A stretch of 64,000 nt of DNA from Veillonella atypica KON (GTDB lineage Bacteria; Bacillota; Negativicutes; Veillonellales; Veillonellaceae), in NCBI RefSeq assembly GCF_002959915.1, contig NZ_PPDE01000001.1, positions 103,931-167,930 of the forward strand, in the 5' to 3' direction. Positions 9,085 to 17,961 of the stretch are shown piece by piece. Every line of letters starts with the position of its first letter. Position 1 is the first letter of the stretch. The position numbers and the translations under genes were made by a program. The notes beneath the pieces were generated by a model. The model made no database searches. It saw only the letters and a list, made by a program, of their open reading frames with translations, and had not been told where the DNA came from.

Positions 9085-9092
9085 GTGATAGA

Positions 9093-10112
9093 ATGGCTAA
9101 ACGGAAAGCATTTTTGAAGATTGTAAAGGAAAATGGACCTCTTGTACTAGATGGTGCATTCGGTACAGAATTAGAGCGTCATGGATGTAATATTCATGAT
9201 GAGTTGTGGTCGTCTAAGATGCTTATTGAAAATCCAGAAATCATCAAAAAAGTGCACATTTCCTACTTGGCAGCCGGTGCAGATATTATTGAAAGTTCTG
9301 GTTATCAAGCAACTGTAGCCGGGTTTAAAGCTCATGGGTATGGTACAGAAGAAGCACTAGATTTGGTGAAGTTATCCGTTCGTTTAGCCGTGCAAGCACG
9401 TAATGAATTTTTAGAAGCTAAAGCGAATGATGCGCTTACATTGCGTGGCATTACATTAGGTGAACAATTGCCAGATGGTAGTGTTCGCTATTTCTCCGAA
9501 GGAGCTTTACCAAAACCATTGGTAGCCGCCTCTGTTGGCCCATATGGTGCTTTCTTGGCAGATGGCTCTGAATATCGTGGTGATTATGGTGTACAAACCG
9601 AATATTTGGAAGTATTCCATATTCCTCGCATTGCATTATTCTGCGAAGAAAACCCAGATGTGTTAGCTTGTGAAACTGTGCCTTGCTATGATGAGGCTAT
9701 TGCCATTGCCCGTACCTTGTGTGATCCGCTTACGACAAAAGGCATTCCTGCATGGATTTCTTTCTCTTGCAAAGATGAACATCATATCTCAAGCGGAGAG
9801 ACCATCATTAAATGCGCTGAAATGATCGATAAGGTGCGTCAAGTAACGGGGATAGGGATTAACTGTACAGCGCCGGAATATGTAGAATCCTTGATTAAAG
9901 ATATACGGTCTGTAACCAATAAACCGATTGCTGTATATCCAAATCTTGGTGAAACCTATGATGGAGAAACTAAAACATGGTCAGGCGGACAACAAAGCTT
10001 CATTGATTATATTGATGTATGGCGCAAGGCCGGGGCTAATATAATCGGTGGGTGTTGCCGAACAAATCCTGATATCATTCAAGAAATAGCAAAACAAATA
10101 CATGTAAAATAA
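9093..10112 (+). CDS. mmuM: homocysteine S-methyltransferase family protein
   Basis: 339 residues. The N-terminal LDGAFGTELERHG and the zinc-binding cysteines C258 (GINCTAP) and C321/C322 (GGCCRT) are those of the Pfam S-methyl_trans fold. With no cobalamin domain it most resembles MmuM, which methylates homocysteine to methionine with S-methylmethionine or SAM. AGGTGATAGA before ATG serves as ribosome site. Upstream is a binding-protein relic, so the gene may once have formed an operon with an amino-acid importer. The substrate donor is inferred. Confidence 0.85.
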   Translation: MAKRKAFLKIVKENGPLVLDGAFGTELERHGCNIHDELWSSKMLIENPEIIKKVHISYLAAGADIIESSGYQATVAGFKAHGYGTEEALDLVKLSVRLAVQARNEFLEAKANDALTLRGITLGEQLPDGSVRYFSEGALPKPLVAASVGPYGAFLADGSEYRGDYGVQTEYLEVFHIPRIALFCEENPDVLACETVPCYDEAIAIARTLCDPLTTKGIPAWISFSCKDEHHISSGETIIKCAEMIDKVRQVTGIGINCTAPEYVESLIKDIRSVTNKPIAVYPNLGETYDGETKTWSGGQQSFIDYIDVWRKAGANIIGGCCRTNPDIIQEIAKQIHVK

Positions 10113-10117
10113 ATAAG

Positions 10118-10145
10118 AGGGACTGTATAAGTACAGTCCCTTTTT
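10118..10145 (+). terminator. terminator of the methyltransferase gene
   Basis: AGGGACTGTA, loop TAA, then TACAGTCCCT with T5; five bases after the stop codon. Confidence 0.88.
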
Positions 10146-10156
10146 GCTTGTATATA

Positions 10157-10190
10157 GAAAAAGAAGGTCATCCATCGGATAACCTTCTTA
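10157..10190 (-). terminator. terminator of tRNA-Ser
   Basis: Read on the minus strand: AAGAAGGT-ATCC / GGAT-ACCTTCTT hairpin followed by T4; five bases past the tRNA 3' end. Confidence 0.8.
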
Positions 10191-10194
10191 TATG

Positions 10195-10285
10195 TGGCGG
10201 AGAGACAGGGATTTGAACCCTGGGTACGGTATAACCGCACACATGATTTCCAATCATGCTCCTTCAGCCGCTCGGACACCTCTCC
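10195..10285 (-). tRNA. tRNA-Ser(GGA)
   Basis: 91 nt including an encoded CCA. Acceptor GGAGAGG pairs with CCTCTCC-type 3' end; anticodon stem CATGA/TCATG holds loop TTGGAAA, anticodon GGA. A long variable arm (GTGCGGTTATACCGTAC) marks class II. TPsiC arm has GGTTCAAATCC. It stands alone, with its own promoter and terminator. Confidence 0.96.
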
Positions 10286-10316
10286 ATGTATTCTGTTGTG
10301 TAACAGGTACTTGTAT

Positions 10317-10345
10317 AGTATATGAAAAAGTTAGATTTATGTCAA
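10317..10345 (-). promoter_or_regulatory. promoter of tRNA-Ser
   Basis: On the minus strand TTGACA (10345-10340), 17-base spacer, TATACT (10322-10317), ending about 31 bases before the mature 5' end. Confidence 0.8.
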
Positions 10346-10380
10346 GAACAAAATAGTAGAATTATTATAGTTTCATAAGA

Positions 10381-10412
10381 GTTTTAAAAAGCCGTCCCGA
10401 AGGACGGCTTTT
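10381..10412 (-). terminator. terminator of the flavodiiron gene
   Basis: AAAAGCCGTCC / GGACGGCTTTT hairpin with UUCG-type loop on the minus strand, then TTAAAAC. Confidence 0.88.
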
Positions 10413-10422
10413 AGTAAGTATA

Positions 10423-11658
10423 TTATAATACTTCTTTGATTTCTTGTGCATCGATGGATGCTTTGATATCGTCTGCCATTTTTTCGATTAATGGGATATC
10501 TTCTTCTTTTAAAGAGGATTTGATATCAAGAGGTTGGGATACGATTTCAATATCTTTGAAGTCGTTTTCGAAATGAGCAACCATTGTTTTCATTGCAGCG
10601 GAAGCCCAGGAATGATTTCCGATGATGGATACCTTATGATTTTGGAAGTTAAGCGCTTTTAACTCGTGAATGAAGTTTTCCATAGTAAGGTATAGGTTCA
10701 AGTTATAAGTTGGTGCAATTGTTACCAAGTTTGTATATTTCCAAGCATCAGCGATGATGTAGGAAGGATTAGTTTTGGAAACATCGTAGATTTTAATATC
10801 TGTAACACCCCGTTTAGACAATTGTTTAGCCAATTGTTGAGCGATGTCACGAGTGTTGCCATACATGGAACCGAAGGCGATAACAACACCTTTTTTCTCA
10901 GCTGTGTAGCTGGACCAGTGTAAGTATTTGTGCAAGATATATTCAATCGTTTCAGGTGTACGCCAGATTGGACCATGAAGTGGAGCAATGCGTTTGATTT
11001 CAAGGCCGGAAACCTTGCGAATTGCATTTTGTACTTGAGGACCGTATTTACCAACGATGTTTGTGTAGTAACGACGAGCTTCATCTTCATAGGTTGCTAC
11101 GAAATCAGTTTGGTCAGCAAAGATGTTGCCATTGATTGTACCAAATGTACCGAATGCATCAGCAGAGAACAATGTACCTGTAGATTTTTCATAGGTACAA
11201 GTTACTTCTGGCCAGTGAACCATAGGCATTGTGTAGGATACAAGAGTATGTTTACCTAAGCAAATTTCGTCGCCTTCTTTTACTGTGTAATATTGATCAG
11301 GCTTTGGTGTGCGGTAGAATTGTTCGAACATGCGGAATGTTGTTGCATTACCAACCATTTTACAATTTGGATAGCGTTCCAATGTTTCTAACAATGTTTG
11401 ACAGTGGTCAGGTTCCATATGGTTTACGATGATGTAATCAAGATCACGACCATTTAAAAGGTGGGATAAGTTGTCAAAGTATTCTTCGCGAATTTCTGCA
11501 TCAACAGAGTCTACAACGCAAGTTTTTTCATCATCGATGAAATAGCTATTGTAGCTTACACCATTTGGAATAGGGAATAAGTTTTCAAAACGTTCAGTTG
11601 TCCAGTCATTACTACCAATCCAGTAGATATTATGGGTCATTTTTTGAGCACAATGCAT
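10423..11658 (-). CDS. FprA-family flavodiiron protein (O2/NO reductase)
   Basis: 411 residues. The N-terminal metallo-beta-lactamase-like domain carries the di-iron ligands H80, E82, D84, H85 (NHMEPDHC), H148, D167 and H228 (PLHGP). The C-terminal flavodoxin domain starts at about residue 257 (VVIAFGSMYGNTRD). Such enzymes reduce oxygen to water or nitric oxide to N2O with electrons from rubredoxin, a cytosolic defence in anaerobes. No fused rubredoxin is present. AAAGGA lies 8 bases before ATG. The promoter region is rich in dyads, suggesting regulated expression. Confidence 0.93.
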   Translation of the reverse strand: MHCAQKMTHNIYWIGSNDWTTERFENLFPIPNGVSYNSYFIDDEKTCVVDSVDAEIREEYFDNLSHLLNGRDLDYIIVNHMEPDHCQTLLETLERYPNCKMVGNATTFRMFEQFYRTPKPDQYYTVKEGDEICLGKHTLVSYTMPMVHWPEVTCTYEKSTGTLFSADAFGTFGTINGNIFADQTDFVATYEDEARRYYTNIVGKYGPQVQNAIRKVSGLEIKRIAPLHGPIWRTPETIEYILHKYLHWSSYTAEKKGVVIAFGSMYGNTRDIAQQLAKQLSKRGVTDIKIYDVSKTNPSYIIADAWKYTNLVTIAPTYNLNLYLTMENFIHELKALNFQNHKVSIIGNHSWASAAMKTMVAHFENDFKDIEIVSQPLDIKSSLKEEDIPLIEKMADDIKASIDAQEIKEVL

Positions 11659-11732
11659 AGTAATATCCTTTCCTTACACATATGTATATACATAACTAAC
11701 CTCATCCATGTGATGACGGTTTAATTAATTAT

Positions 11733-11791
11733 ATTGACATCTTATAATACAGTTTTTTTCGAAAAAAATCAATATATCGATATATGTCAAT
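11733..11791 (-). promoter_or_regulatory. promoter of the flavodiiron gene, flanked by dyads
   Basis: Minus strand -35 TTGATT (11772-11767), 17-base spacer, -10 TATTAT (11749-11744). The spacer holds the 16-bp palindrome TTTTTTTCGAAAAAAA, and perfect half sites ATTGACAT (11733-11740) and ATGTCAAT (11784-11791) flank the promoter on both sides. The symmetry suggests a redox- or NO-responsive operator; the protein is unknown. Confidence 0.55.
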
Positions 11792-11807
11792 GTGTTATAA
11801 CTGTGTT

Positions 11808-11842
11808 AACTTTCACATATTAGAATGTGTATTGTGAAAGTT
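11808..11842. repeat. inverted repeat between purL and the flavodiiron gene
   Basis: AACTTTCACA (11808-11817) and TGTGAAAGTT (11833-11842) are a perfect 10-bp inverted repeat with a 15-base loop. The half site TTTCACA/TGTGAAA also occurs as a spaced pair upstream of pyrF (53944-53989). Confidence 0.5.
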
Positions 11843-11852
11843 TGTAAATATA

Positions 11853-11872
11853 GCCCATTCCGAAGAATGGGC
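11853..11872 (-). terminator. probable terminator hairpin after purL
   Basis: GCCCATTC-TTCG-GAATGGGC hairpin, 9 bases past the purL stop on the minus strand. The U-tract is poor, so it may act with the inverted repeat that follows. Confidence 0.55.
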
Positions 11873-11880
11873 CATATAGA

Positions 11881-14800
11881 TTATTTAAAGTATTTTACGC
11901 CGGATGTGAAGATTGGCATTTCTAAGTTGCCTGGAATATTTTTACTAATATCTGCACCACAGCGTTCGGAGTGCGCCATTTTACCAAATACGCGGCCATC
12001 AGGGCTATAAATACCTTCGATAGCAGCCACGGATTGGTTAGGATTAAATCGTCCATCCATGGATGCTATACCGTCAAAGTCGACATATTGTGTAGCGATT
12101 TGACCAGTTTTATTGAATTCCAATACTTGTTGAGGAGATGCGATAAACCGACCTTCGCCATGAGATATAGGAACCGTATAAATTTCGCCAGCCTTAGCTT
12201 CACACATCCAAGGAGATTTTGTAGAAATAACCTTAGTGTTAGCCATACGAGATACGTGGCGTCCAATGGTATTGTATGTCAAGGTAGGGTGATCTGCCGT
12301 TAATGTTTCAATATGGCCACCAGGCAATAGACCTAATTTAATCAACGCTTGGAAACCGTTACAGATACCGAGAACTAGACCATCTTGTTTATAAAGTAGG
12401 TTTTCGAGGCCTTCTGCAAGATATGGGTTGCGGAATAGGGTAGCCATGAATTTACCAGACCCATCTGGTTCATCGCCGCCGCTAAATCCACCAGGGAACA
12501 TAAGAATTTGAGACTCTGCTAATTTAGCTTTGATTACGTCAATAGATTCTTTTAATTGTTCTGGCGTTTGATTGCGAATTAGTACGATGTCTGCAATAGC
12601 ACCAGCTCGTTCAAAAGCACGAGCGGAATCGAATTCACAGTTAGTGCCAGGGAATACAGGGATAAGTACCTTTGGTTTAGCACCTAAGGAGGTACTGCGA
12701 GGTTTTGCGTGTTGATCGTGAATGTAAGCTACCGCTTCACCAGTACCGGATTTTGCTTCCAATGGGAATATATCGGATAATGGTTTTTCGTATGCTTTTT
12801 CGATTTCATCAAGTGTTACAGATTGGCCGTTCCATTCGATGACCGGTTTGTCTTGGGTAACTGCAATAACGCGAACGTCGGACAATTCAAGTAAATGGTT
12901 AACCGCTGTAATATCTACTTCTACAATGAAAGAACCAATAGCTGGTTGGAAAATAGCTCGTTCTGCATATTTGTCGAACTTAACGCCAATTTTATTGCCG
13001 AGAGCCATTTTGGAAACTGCTTCAGGGATGCCACCTTGGTCTACTACATAGGCAGAGTATACGCGGCCTTTTTCAATTTCCTCTTGTAAGATATCACAAT
13101 TTTCTTTGAAGTGATCCCAGTCAGGTGTATCGTTGTACGTACGAGGTACATCAAAGTATACGAGACGATGGTCAGGTCCTTTTAAATCTTGGCTTACAAT
13201 GTTTTTAACAGGAGCTGTTACCGCTGCGAAGGATACGAGGGTAGGAGGCACTGTTAAATCCATAAATGTACCACTCATAGAATCTTTGCCGCCAATGGCA
13301 CCAATCTCAAGTTCTTTTTGCGCTTTGTAAGCACCTAGAAGTGCTGCTACCGGTTTACCCCAAGATTTTTTGGAGTGTAAACGTTCAAAGTATTCTTGTA
13401 AAGTAAGGTATGCATCTTGACGACGACCACCGAGTGCCACAAGTTTTGCAACGGATAAAAGCACGGCATATTGTGCGCCATGGTATGGACTCCAAGCGGA
13501 CAATTCAGGTACAAAGCCATGTGTCATGATACTAGCAGTTGTTGTTTCACCGTGAAGAACTGGTAATTTTGCCACCATACCTTGGGTAGGTGTTTTTTGA
13601 TATTTACCACCAAATGGCATGAGCACTGTGTTGGCCCCAACTGTGCTATCAAAGCGTTCAACAAGTCCTTGTTGAGACGCAGTGTTTAATGTAGATATTG
13701 CTTCGAGCCATTGATCTTTGAAATTGTCGGCACTTGCAGAACCACGGCGGAAATAAGATTTTTCAGTAGGAGCTGTCACTACAGCTTCTTGTTGTTGACT
13801 CGCTCCATTTGTATTTAAGAAATCACGACTAATATCGACAATTGTTTCTCCGCGCCATGTCATGATGAGGCGATTGGTATCGGTTACATCAGCAACGATT
13901 GTGCATTCAAGATTTTCTTCATCGCAATATTTCATAAATGCATCCACATCGGCTGGTGCAATGACACAAGCCATACGTTCTTGGGATTCGGAAATAGCGA
14001 GTTCTGTACCATCGAGACCGTCGTATTTTTTAGGTACTAAGTCAAGGTTGATGGTAACGCCATCTGTTAGTTCGCCGATGGCTACGGAGACACCACCAGC
14101 ACCAAAGTCATTACAACGTTTGATGAGTGTTGTTACCTCAGGGCGACGGAATAAGCGTTGAATTTTACGTTCTGTAAGGGCATTCCCTTTTTGAACCTCT
14201 GCACCACATGTAGCGAGGGATTCTAATGTATGTTCCTTAGAAGAACCTGTAGCCCCACCGCAGCCATCACGACCTGTTTTACCACCGAGTAGTACGATGA
14301 TATCACCTGGTGTTGGTACTTCACGTCGCACTTGATTGCGCGGAGCAGCACCGATAACAGCACCGATTTCCATGCGTTTTGCCACATAACCTGGATGATA
14401 GTATTCTTTAACTTCACCAGTAGCAAGGCCGATTTGGTTACCATAGGAGGAATAGCCACGTGCGGCTTCAACAGTAATTTTCTTTTGTGGTAGCTTGCCT
14501 TCTAGTGTATCGGCTAGCGGTGTGCGAGGGTCTCCGCTACCAGTGATGCGCATAGCTTGATACACATAAGAACGGCCACTTAGAGGATCGCGGATACAAC
14601 CGCCAAGACATGTGGCAGCACCACCAAAAGGTTCGATTTCAGTTGGGTGATTGTGAGTTTCGTTTTTGAATAGCAAGAGCCATTCTTCTTCTTTGCCATC
14701 TACATCAACGGGAACGATGATAGTACATGCATTGATTTCTTCGGATTCATCAAGATTAGTAAGACCGCCTGCATGACGTAATTCTTTTACAGCTAATGTG

Positions 14801-15624
14801 GCCATATCCATGAGAGAACGAGCTTTCACCTTAGTTGTATATAACAAATTGCGACCTTCCGTATATTCTTCTAGTGCTTCCTTGATTGGTTCTGTGAAAC
14901 GACTATCTTCGATAGTAATATCCGTTAACTCTGTCATAAATGTAGTATGGCGGCAATGGTCAGACCAATATGTATCGAATAAGCGAATTTCTGTAATCGT
15001 TGGATTGCGTTTTTCTACATTCTTGTATTGCTTTTGAATTAATTTGATATCTGCCAATGTCATAGCGAGTCCATATTCGCTAATCATATCTTGTAGTGCA
15101 TCCTCTGACATTTCTGTAAAATCGTCGATGATAGCTACATCTTCTGGCTCTTCTAGTTTAAGTGCCAAGGTATCAGGTAACTCGAGACTTGCTTCTCTAG
15201 AATCAACAGGATTGATGTAATATTGTTTGATTGATTCTTTTTCTTCGTCTGTAAAAGTACCTTCTATGACAAATACTCTTGCACAACGAACGGTATGACC
15301 TGTTGTAAGTGTGAGCATAGAAATACATTGCTCTGCACTGTCTGCACGTTGATCGTATTGTCCTGGTACATATTCGATAGCAAAGACAAATGCATTTGCT
15401 GGAATATCTAATGTTTCTGCTACTAAATCAACAGGTGGTTCAGAAAAAATCAAATGTTTAGCCTTTTGTAATGCGTCATCGCTAAGATTTTCTACATTAT
15501 AACGTTCATAGATTTGCACGGCTGTAGCTGGTACATGTAATTCTTGCTGTAATGTAGCTAATACATGTGCTGCTTCATTAGCGAAAGCATCACGTTTTCT
15601 TACAAATAGTCGTTGAATAGCCAT
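11881..15624 (-). CDS. purL: phosphoribosylformylglycinamidine synthase, large single-chain form
   Basis: 1247 residues: synthetase and glutaminase fused, in contrast to the PurS/PurL/PurQ trio of most Firmicutes. Order: N-terminal PurS-like domain (about 1-160), two AIRS-type ATP-binding halves (FKNETHNHPTEIEPFGGAATC near 325-345; GGKDSMSG in the second half), then a class I glutamine amidotransferase from about residue 985 (PVFPGTNCEFDSARAF, nucleophile Cys in GICNGFQALIKLG). It makes FGAM from FGAR, ATP and glutamine. AGGAGG lies before ATG. It is separate from the other pur genes (3.2 kb away, opposite strand) and divergent from a LysR regulator. Confidence 0.96.
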   Translation of the reverse strand: MAIQRLFVRKRDAFANEAAHVLATLQQELHVPATAVQIYERYNVENLSDDALQKAKHLIFSEPPVDLVAETLDIPANAFVFAIEYVPGQYDQRADSAEQCISMLTLTTGHTVRCARVFVIEGTFTDEEKESIKQYYINPVDSREASLELPDTLALKLEEPEDVAIIDDFTEMSEDALQDMISEYGLAMTLADIKLIQKQYKNVEKRNPTITEIRLFDTYWSDHCRHTTFMTELTDITIEDSRFTEPIKEALEEYTEGRNLLYTTKVKARSLMDMATLAVKELRHAGGLTNLDESEEINACTIIVPVDVDGKEEEWLLLFKNETHNHPTEIEPFGGAATCLGGCIRDPLSGRSYVYQAMRITGSGDPRTPLADTLEGKLPQKKITVEAARGYSSYGNQIGLATGEVKEYYHPGYVAKRMEIGAVIGAAPRNQVRREVPTPGDIIVLLGGKTGRDGCGGATGSSKEHTLESLATCGAEVQKGNALTERKIQRLFRRPEVTTLIKRCNDFGAGGVSVAIGELTDGVTINLDLVPKKYDGLDGTELAISESQERMACVIAPADVDAFMKYCDEENLECTIVADVTDTNRLIMTWRGETIVDISRDFLNTNGASQQQEAVVTAPTEKSYFRRGSASADNFKDQWLEAISTLNTASQQGLVERFDSTVGANTVLMPFGGKYQKTPTQGMVAKLPVLHGETTTASIMTHGFVPELSAWSPYHGAQYAVLLSVAKLVALGGRRQDAYLTLQEYFERLHSKKSWGKPVAALLGAYKAQKELEIGAIGGKDSMSGTFMDLTVPPTLVSFAAVTAPVKNIVSQDLKGPDHRLVYFDVPRTYNDTPDWDHFKENCDILQEEIEKGRVYSAYVVDQGGIPEAVSKMALGNKIGVKFDKYAERAIFQPAIGSFIVEVDITAVNHLLELSDVRVIAVTQDKPVIEWNGQSVTLDEIEKAYEKPLSDIFPLEAKSGTGEAVAYIHDQHAKPRSTSLGAKPKVLIPVFPGTNCEFDSARAFERAGAIADIVLIRNQTPEQLKESIDVIKAKLAESQILMFPGGFSGGDEPDGSGKFMATLFRNPYLAEGLENLLYKQDGLVLGICNGFQALIKLGLLPGGHIETLTADHPTLTYNTIGRHVSRMANTKVISTKSPWMCEAKAGEIYTVPISHGEGRFIASPQQVLEFNKTGQIATQYVDFDGIASMDGRFNPNQSVAAIEGIYSPDGRVFGKMAHSERCGADISKNIPGNLEMPIFTSGVKYFK

Positions 15625-15674
15625 ATAGCCTCCTGTAATATGCAGAATAAATGAGTTCTGGTGTTGACAAGATA

Positions 15675-15718
15675 AGTATAGTCGGTCTAGACTTATAAGT
15701 AAAGATAATCTTACTTAT
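15675..15718 (-). promoter_or_regulatory. purL promoter with overlapping operator-like inverted repeat
   Basis: Minus strand -35 TTTACT (15703-15698), 17-base spacer, -10 TATACT (15680-15675). An 11-bp inverted repeat ATAAGTA(A)AGAT / ATCTTACTTAT (15695-15718) covers the -35, and GTCTAGAC (15685-15692) lies in the spacer. Since a LysR gene is divergent, this is the natural place for its site, but purine control by another factor is equally possible. Confidence 0.5.
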
Positions 15719-15871
15719 ATAAAGATTAACACCACTTATAAATATGAAGTTTTCATGAAGGTCATAAGACCAAAATTTCATAAACCGTAACAATAGCATC
15801 TTGTTTTGAGTAAAAAGTAGAATATTAATAATGTATTACTATACTATTAGTATATAACAGAGGAGGATAAA

Positions 15872-16777
15872 ATGGCAGTATCAGCAGATCTATATAGATC
15901 ATTTTTAGGAGTTGGGTTGTATTTGTCATTTTCTCGCGCTGCAAAAGAGCTAGGTGTTTCGCAGTCCGCAATTAGTCAAAGTATCAAACAATTAGAAGGC
16001 GAATTAAAAATGCCTTTATTTGTGCGCACTACTAAATCGGTAGCATTTACGCCAGAAGGCAAGGAATTATTCGATACAGTAGCCAAAGCATTTTCCATTC
16101 TAGATAATGGGATTACGCAATTACAAGAACGGGTGAATCAAGCTTACGAAAGCTTGAATATTGCCGCTACAGATACACTATGTCGTCATTTCTTGTTGCC
16201 CTACTTTCATAAATGGCAATTGCAAGAAAATCAAATTGGCTTGCATATCATAAACAGACCATCCCCCGATTGTGTGGAAATGGTTATTAATAAAGAAGTG
16301 CAGTTAGCTGTAGTTAATGACTACGAAGGTTTGCGTAGCAATACACAATTAGAAGTTACTACCTTGGCGAGCATCCAAGATATCTTTGTGGGCGGTCATG
16401 AATATAAAGGGGCAGGCTTCTTTGACCAAGGCCGCTTGCTCAGTGAGCCTATGTTGTTACTACAAAAGGGAACAGCTAGTCGTACTTTCTTTGATGAAGT
16501 AACGCATGGTGCTTGTAGTAAACCGCGTTTTGAATTGAGTAGTGTAGACGTTCTCCTCGATCTTGTGGAAATTAACATGGGTATCGCTATGTTGCCAAGT
16601 AATGTGGTGCAAGAAAAAATGCAAGAAGGTACTGTCGTAAAAATTGATACAGATATTCCTGTGCCAACGCGAGATATCGTACTTGTTCGGTCACGTCTCG
16701 TTCCACAATCCGAAGGCGCTGCTAGATTTACAAATTTATTGACTAATCGTGAAGATAAACGAGACAAAGTTTTATAA
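15872..16777 (+). CDS. LysR-family transcriptional regulator
   Basis: 301 residues. N-terminal winged HTH: LSFSRAAKELGVSQSAISQS (about 17-36) followed by IKQLEGELKMPLFVRT, the standard LysR recognition region. An effector-binding domain of two lobes fills residues 90-290. GGAGGATAAA precedes ATG. Divergent transcription from purL with a dyad-rich 247-base gap suggests it controls purL and itself, as LysR regulators often do with the neighbour; the co-inducer cannot be inferred. Confidence 0.9.
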   Translation: MAVSADLYRSFLGVGLYLSFSRAAKELGVSQSAISQSIKQLEGELKMPLFVRTTKSVAFTPEGKELFDTVAKAFSILDNGITQLQERVNQAYESLNIAATDTLCRHFLLPYFHKWQLQENQIGLHIINRPSPDCVEMVINKEVQLAVVNDYEGLRSNTQLEVTTLASIQDIFVGGHEYKGAGFFDQGRLLSEPMLLLQKGTASRTFFDEVTHGACSKPRFELSSVDVLLDLVEINMGIAMLPSNVVQEKMQEGTVVKIDTDIPVPTRDIVLVRSRLVPQSEGAARFTNLLTNREDKRDKVL

Positions 16778-16788
16778 ATATGAATTAC

Positions 16789-16829
16789 AAACACACTTTA
16801 TTCTTTTTTTCAATAAAGTGTGTTTTTTT
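16789..16829 (+). terminator. terminator of the LysR gene
   Basis: AACACACTTTATT / AATAAAGTGTGTT stem with pyrimidine-rich loop and a T run. Confidence 0.88.
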
Positions 16830-16830
16830 G

Positions 16831-16860
16831 TTGACCCTAAGCGTTGATTTACGTTAAAAT
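16831..16860 (+). promoter_or_regulatory. promoter of xpt
   Basis: TTGACC (16831-16836), 18-base spacer, TAAAAT (16855-16860). The untranslated leader is only about 25 bases, so no purine riboswitch fits here. Confidence 0.55.
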
Positions 16861-16890
16861 TTAAAGATAGTTATGCGGAGGTAAAACGAA

Positions 16891-17466
16891 ATGGAATTAT
16901 TAAAACAACGCATTCGTGAAGAAGGTATTGTCTTAAACAATCGTGTATTAAAAGTTGATGGTTTTTTGAATCATCAAATCGATCCACAATTATTTAAATC
17001 TATTGGTAAAGAAATTGCTGACCGCTATCGTGATGCTGGTGTTCAACGTATTGTTACCATTGAAGCATCTGGTATTGCCTTGGCATTGATGGCTGCTCTT
17101 GAACTAGATGTGCCATTAGTATTTGCTCGTAAGAAAAAATCTATTCTTATGGTCGATGATGTGTATCATTCTGTTGTATATTCTTATACAAAAGAAGAAA
17201 ATTATGACATTACAATTTCTAAAAAATTCTTGCCAGCAGGCGAAAAAGTTTTAATTATTGATGACTTCTTGGCCTCTGGTGAAGCAGCTATGGGGCTTGC
17301 TAAACTTGTAAAAGATGCAGGCGATGAAGTGGTTGGTATGGCAATTGCTATTGAAAAGTCTTTCCAACCAGGTCGTGAACGCTTAGAAAATGCTGGTTTC
17401 CGTGTTGAATCCTTAGTGCGCATCAAAGAATTTAAAGATAATAAATGTGTTTTTATAGAGGACTAG
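16891..17466 (+). CDS. xpt: xanthine phosphoribosyltransferase
   Basis: 191 residues, the normal length. It joins xanthine and PRPP to XMP in purine salvage. PRPP-binding loop VLIIDDFLASGEA (about 125-137), N-terminal MELLKQRIREEG and the RKKKS element match Xpt of Bacillus. CGGAGG precedes ATG. It is followed after 33 bases by two YbjN-like genes, probably in the same transcript. It lies in the purine neighbourhood between purL and purE. Confidence 0.95.
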   Translation: MELLKQRIREEGIVLNNRVLKVDGFLNHQIDPQLFKSIGKEIADRYRDAGVQRIVTIEASGIALALMAALELDVPLVFARKKKSILMVDDVYHSVVYSYTKEENYDITISKKFLPAGEKVLIIDDFLASGEAAMGLAKLVKDAGDEVVGMAIAIEKSFQPGRERLENAGFRVESLVRIKEFKDNKCVFIED

Positions 17467-17499
17467 TCCTATAGTTTTTTGCGGAGAGAGGTAGAAATA

Positions 17500-17952
17500 A
17501 TGAACGTAAAAGCTGAGAAATTTGATGTACTAGTAGCGGACATTGAAAAATCTGGCAATAAATGGTTTACAAAGGATGTTATTGAAGGCGATGAATACAA
17601 TACGGTTGTATACCATGGTCGTTTAGAAATTCATGGTAATTCTTTACCTGTTTTTATCGTGTTGGATGATTCTGTATTCTCCTATATTCGTGTTGCAGTT
17701 ACAACAACGAGTATTACCGATGCAGCCATTAAAAAAGTATTGCCTAAATTGAATGAGCTTAACCAACAATTTAAAGTGACAAAATACTATGTAAATGATG
17801 AGGACAGCAATATTTACACTGATATTTCTGTGCCATCTACAGCTGAAACATTTGAACCAGCAGTATTGGTTAATCTTATGTTAGAGGTTATTAAACCGCA
17901 CTTAGATGAAGTTCATCCAGAAATTTTGAAAATTGTAGGACAAGCAAAATAA
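17500..17952 (+). CDS. YbjN-like protein, first of two tandem paralogues
   Basis: 150 residues from ATG 17500 (GAGAGG 8 bases upstream); an upstream in-frame start at 17479 has no site. Mixed alpha/beta, with a central hydrophobic strand SLPVFIVLDDSVFSYIRVAV and a late acidic helix, resembling the type III secretion chaperone-like YbjN/DUF1790 fold. No catalytic motif. The next gene shares the order VVYxxRLEI / VVYRSYIKS, LPVFIVLDDSVFS / MPMFVILDNSIYS and YYVNDEDSNIYTD / FYIDEQDSTLYLD, so the two arose by duplication. Function unknown. Confidence 0.75.
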   Translation: MNVKAEKFDVLVADIEKSGNKWFTKDVIEGDEYNTVVYHGRLEIHGNSLPVFIVLDDSVFSYIRVAVTTTSITDAAIKKVLPKLNELNQQFKVTKYYVNDEDSNIYTDISVPSTAETFEPAVLVNLMLEVIKPHLDEVHPEILKIVGQAK

Positions 17953-17961
17953 GAGGTTAGT

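Noticed and set aside
16831..16890. Possible purine riboswitch before xpt
   Set aside because: Only about 25 bases separate the predicted start from the gene and none of the riboswitch core can be placed.
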